DNA from: JAICLK01 sp036489905 | Lineage (GTDB): Bacteria; Patescibacteriota; Saccharimonadia; Saccharimonadales; UBA4665 | Length of the DNA: 13,752 nucleotides | Direction: 5' to 3' | Assembly: GCA_036489905.1 (NCBI GenBank) | Contig: DASXEX010000055.1 | Span: 1-13,752, forward strand | Shown: positions 13,582 through 13,752 of the stretch, piece after piece | Position numbering within the stretch: the stretch's first letter is position 1 | Layout: each line of letters begins with the position of its first letter | Translations under genes and position numbers: made by a program | Notes under the pieces: model-generated | What the model saw: only the letters and a program-made list of their open reading frames with translations | Told to the model about the DNA's origin: nothing | Databases searched by the model: none

Positions 13582-13632
13582 ATGCGTTTAATGCTATCAA
13601 AAGTAAAGTGGCGCGACTTAGCTCATAAATAA
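13582..13632 (+). pseudogene. Possible gene start cut short after 16 codons
   Basis: A leaderless-type ATG opens MRLMLSKVKWRDLAHK and then meets TAA at 13630-13632. The last codons lie inside the first copy of a direct repeat (from 13618). This fits a gene whose body was displaced by an inserted sequence, but a chance ORF is equally possible. Confidence 0.25.
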
Positions 13633-13675
13633 AGTTCCCCAAGTAGTATTCGTTAGCTCATTAAAAAAGTACCCG
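13618..13675 (+). repeat. Pair of 23-bp direct repeats, 35-bp period
   Basis: Copies at 13618-13640 and 13653-13675 both begin TTAGCTCAT and share 19 of 23 bases, including AAAGT followed by CCC. They are separated by 12 unrelated bases. Such tandem sites are found at insertion-sequence ends and in operators. They sit between the broken short ORF and the gene that starts at 13712. Confidence 0.6.
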
Positions 13676-13689
13676 TAATCTTCTATCAT
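13661..13689 (+). promoter_or_regulatory. Putative promoter of the right-edge gene
   Basis: TTAAAA (13661-13666), 17 bases and TATCAT (13684-13689, 5/6 of consensus) precede the gene starting at 13712. The -35 lies inside the second direct repeat, so a protein binding the repeat could control it. Confidence 0.4.
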
Positions 13690-13711
13690 GCTGTCTGGTA
13701 TGGAGGTGCGG

Positions 13712-13752
13712 ATGAAGGGACGCTATATGAGCAAGTTAACTCGCAAAGATTA
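13712..13752 (+). CDS. Start of an unidentified gene (runs off right edge)
   Basis: GGAGGT (13702-13707) lies about 5 bases before ATG 13712, which opens MKGRYMSKLTRKD to the window edge; a second ATG (13727) is in frame. The ribosome site is the best argument that this is real. The basic start beginning MSKLTRKD recalls small transposase or DNA-binding proteins, and the repeats just upstream would suit an insertion-sequence end, but 13 residues cannot decide the family. Confidence 0.4.
   Translation, partial: MKGRYMSKLTRKD

Noticed and set aside
13618..13675. CRISPR array
   Set aside because: Only two diverged repeats with a 12-base spacer; too few and too short a spacer.
1..13752. UGA recoded as glycine, as in some CPR groups
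   Set aside because: The SnoaL-like protein ends naturally at TGA (1167-1169) at the expected family length, and no gene needs read-through of TGA. TGA is merely rare as a stop here.

Overview
The window is bacterial chromosome with densely packed genes, gaps of 0-100 bases, the standard genetic code (only one of the genes seen ends in TGA) and medium-to-high GC. It holds universal housekeeping genes (lepA, a guanylate-kinase homologue, hrcA-grpE-dnaK-dnaJ) beside accessory enzymes. A drastically shortened HrcA, a guanylate kinase with a changed P-loop, several promoters that would give leaderless mRNAs, and a secreted serine hydrolase next to the heat-shock genes suggest a small-genome lineage, most likely Patescibacteria/CPR and perhaps Saccharibacteria. 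That placement is inference; nothing here is a taxonomic marker.

Layout from left to right. (1) 1-79: the 5' end of an unidentified minus-strand gene. (2) 123-770: a short-chain dehydrogenase remnant followed by a YciI-like gene. (3) 801-2995: an NTF2/SnoaL-fold protein whose stop overlaps the start of lepA (EF-4). (4) 3000-4232: bcp peroxiredoxin (minus), convergent with lepA and divergent from a guanylate-kinase-like gene (plus); the last two share an almost symmetric -10 region. (5) 4241-5438: a dRS3-like inverted repeat, a strong minus-strand terminator and a secreted beta-lactamase-fold serine hydrolase. (6) 5521-10596: the heat-shock cluster hrcA, an unknown 84-aa ORF, grpE, dnaK, cutA and dnaJ, with CIRCE operators before hrcA and dnaK. 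(7) 10649-13550: a 38-aa membrane peptide, an ATP-grasp ligase, a RimB-like retropepsin and a RimK-like ATP-grasp ligase. (8) 13551-13752: a promoter with a very short ORF, a pair of 23-bp direct repeats, and the start of a gene running off the right edge.

How the genes work together. HrcA should bind the CIRCE sites and repress both its own operon and dnaK-cutA-dnaJ; DnaK, DnaJ and GrpE form the Hsp70 folding cycle. At both promoters the -35 box lies inside the CIRCE spacer, so repression by occlusion is expected, and dnaK carries a second, half-degenerate CIRCE. The right-hand genes look like a protein- or peptide-tailing module: RimK-family ligases add amino acids to a C-terminus and RimB-family proteases trim them.

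The points most worth a second look are the internal deletion in HrcA, the unknown gene inside the heat-shock operon, the P-loop Lys-to-Arg change in the guanylate kinase, the leaderless promoter pattern, the ATP-grasp/RimB/RimK cluster and the repeats at the right edge. I saw no CRISPR array, tRNA, rRNA or complete insertion sequence.
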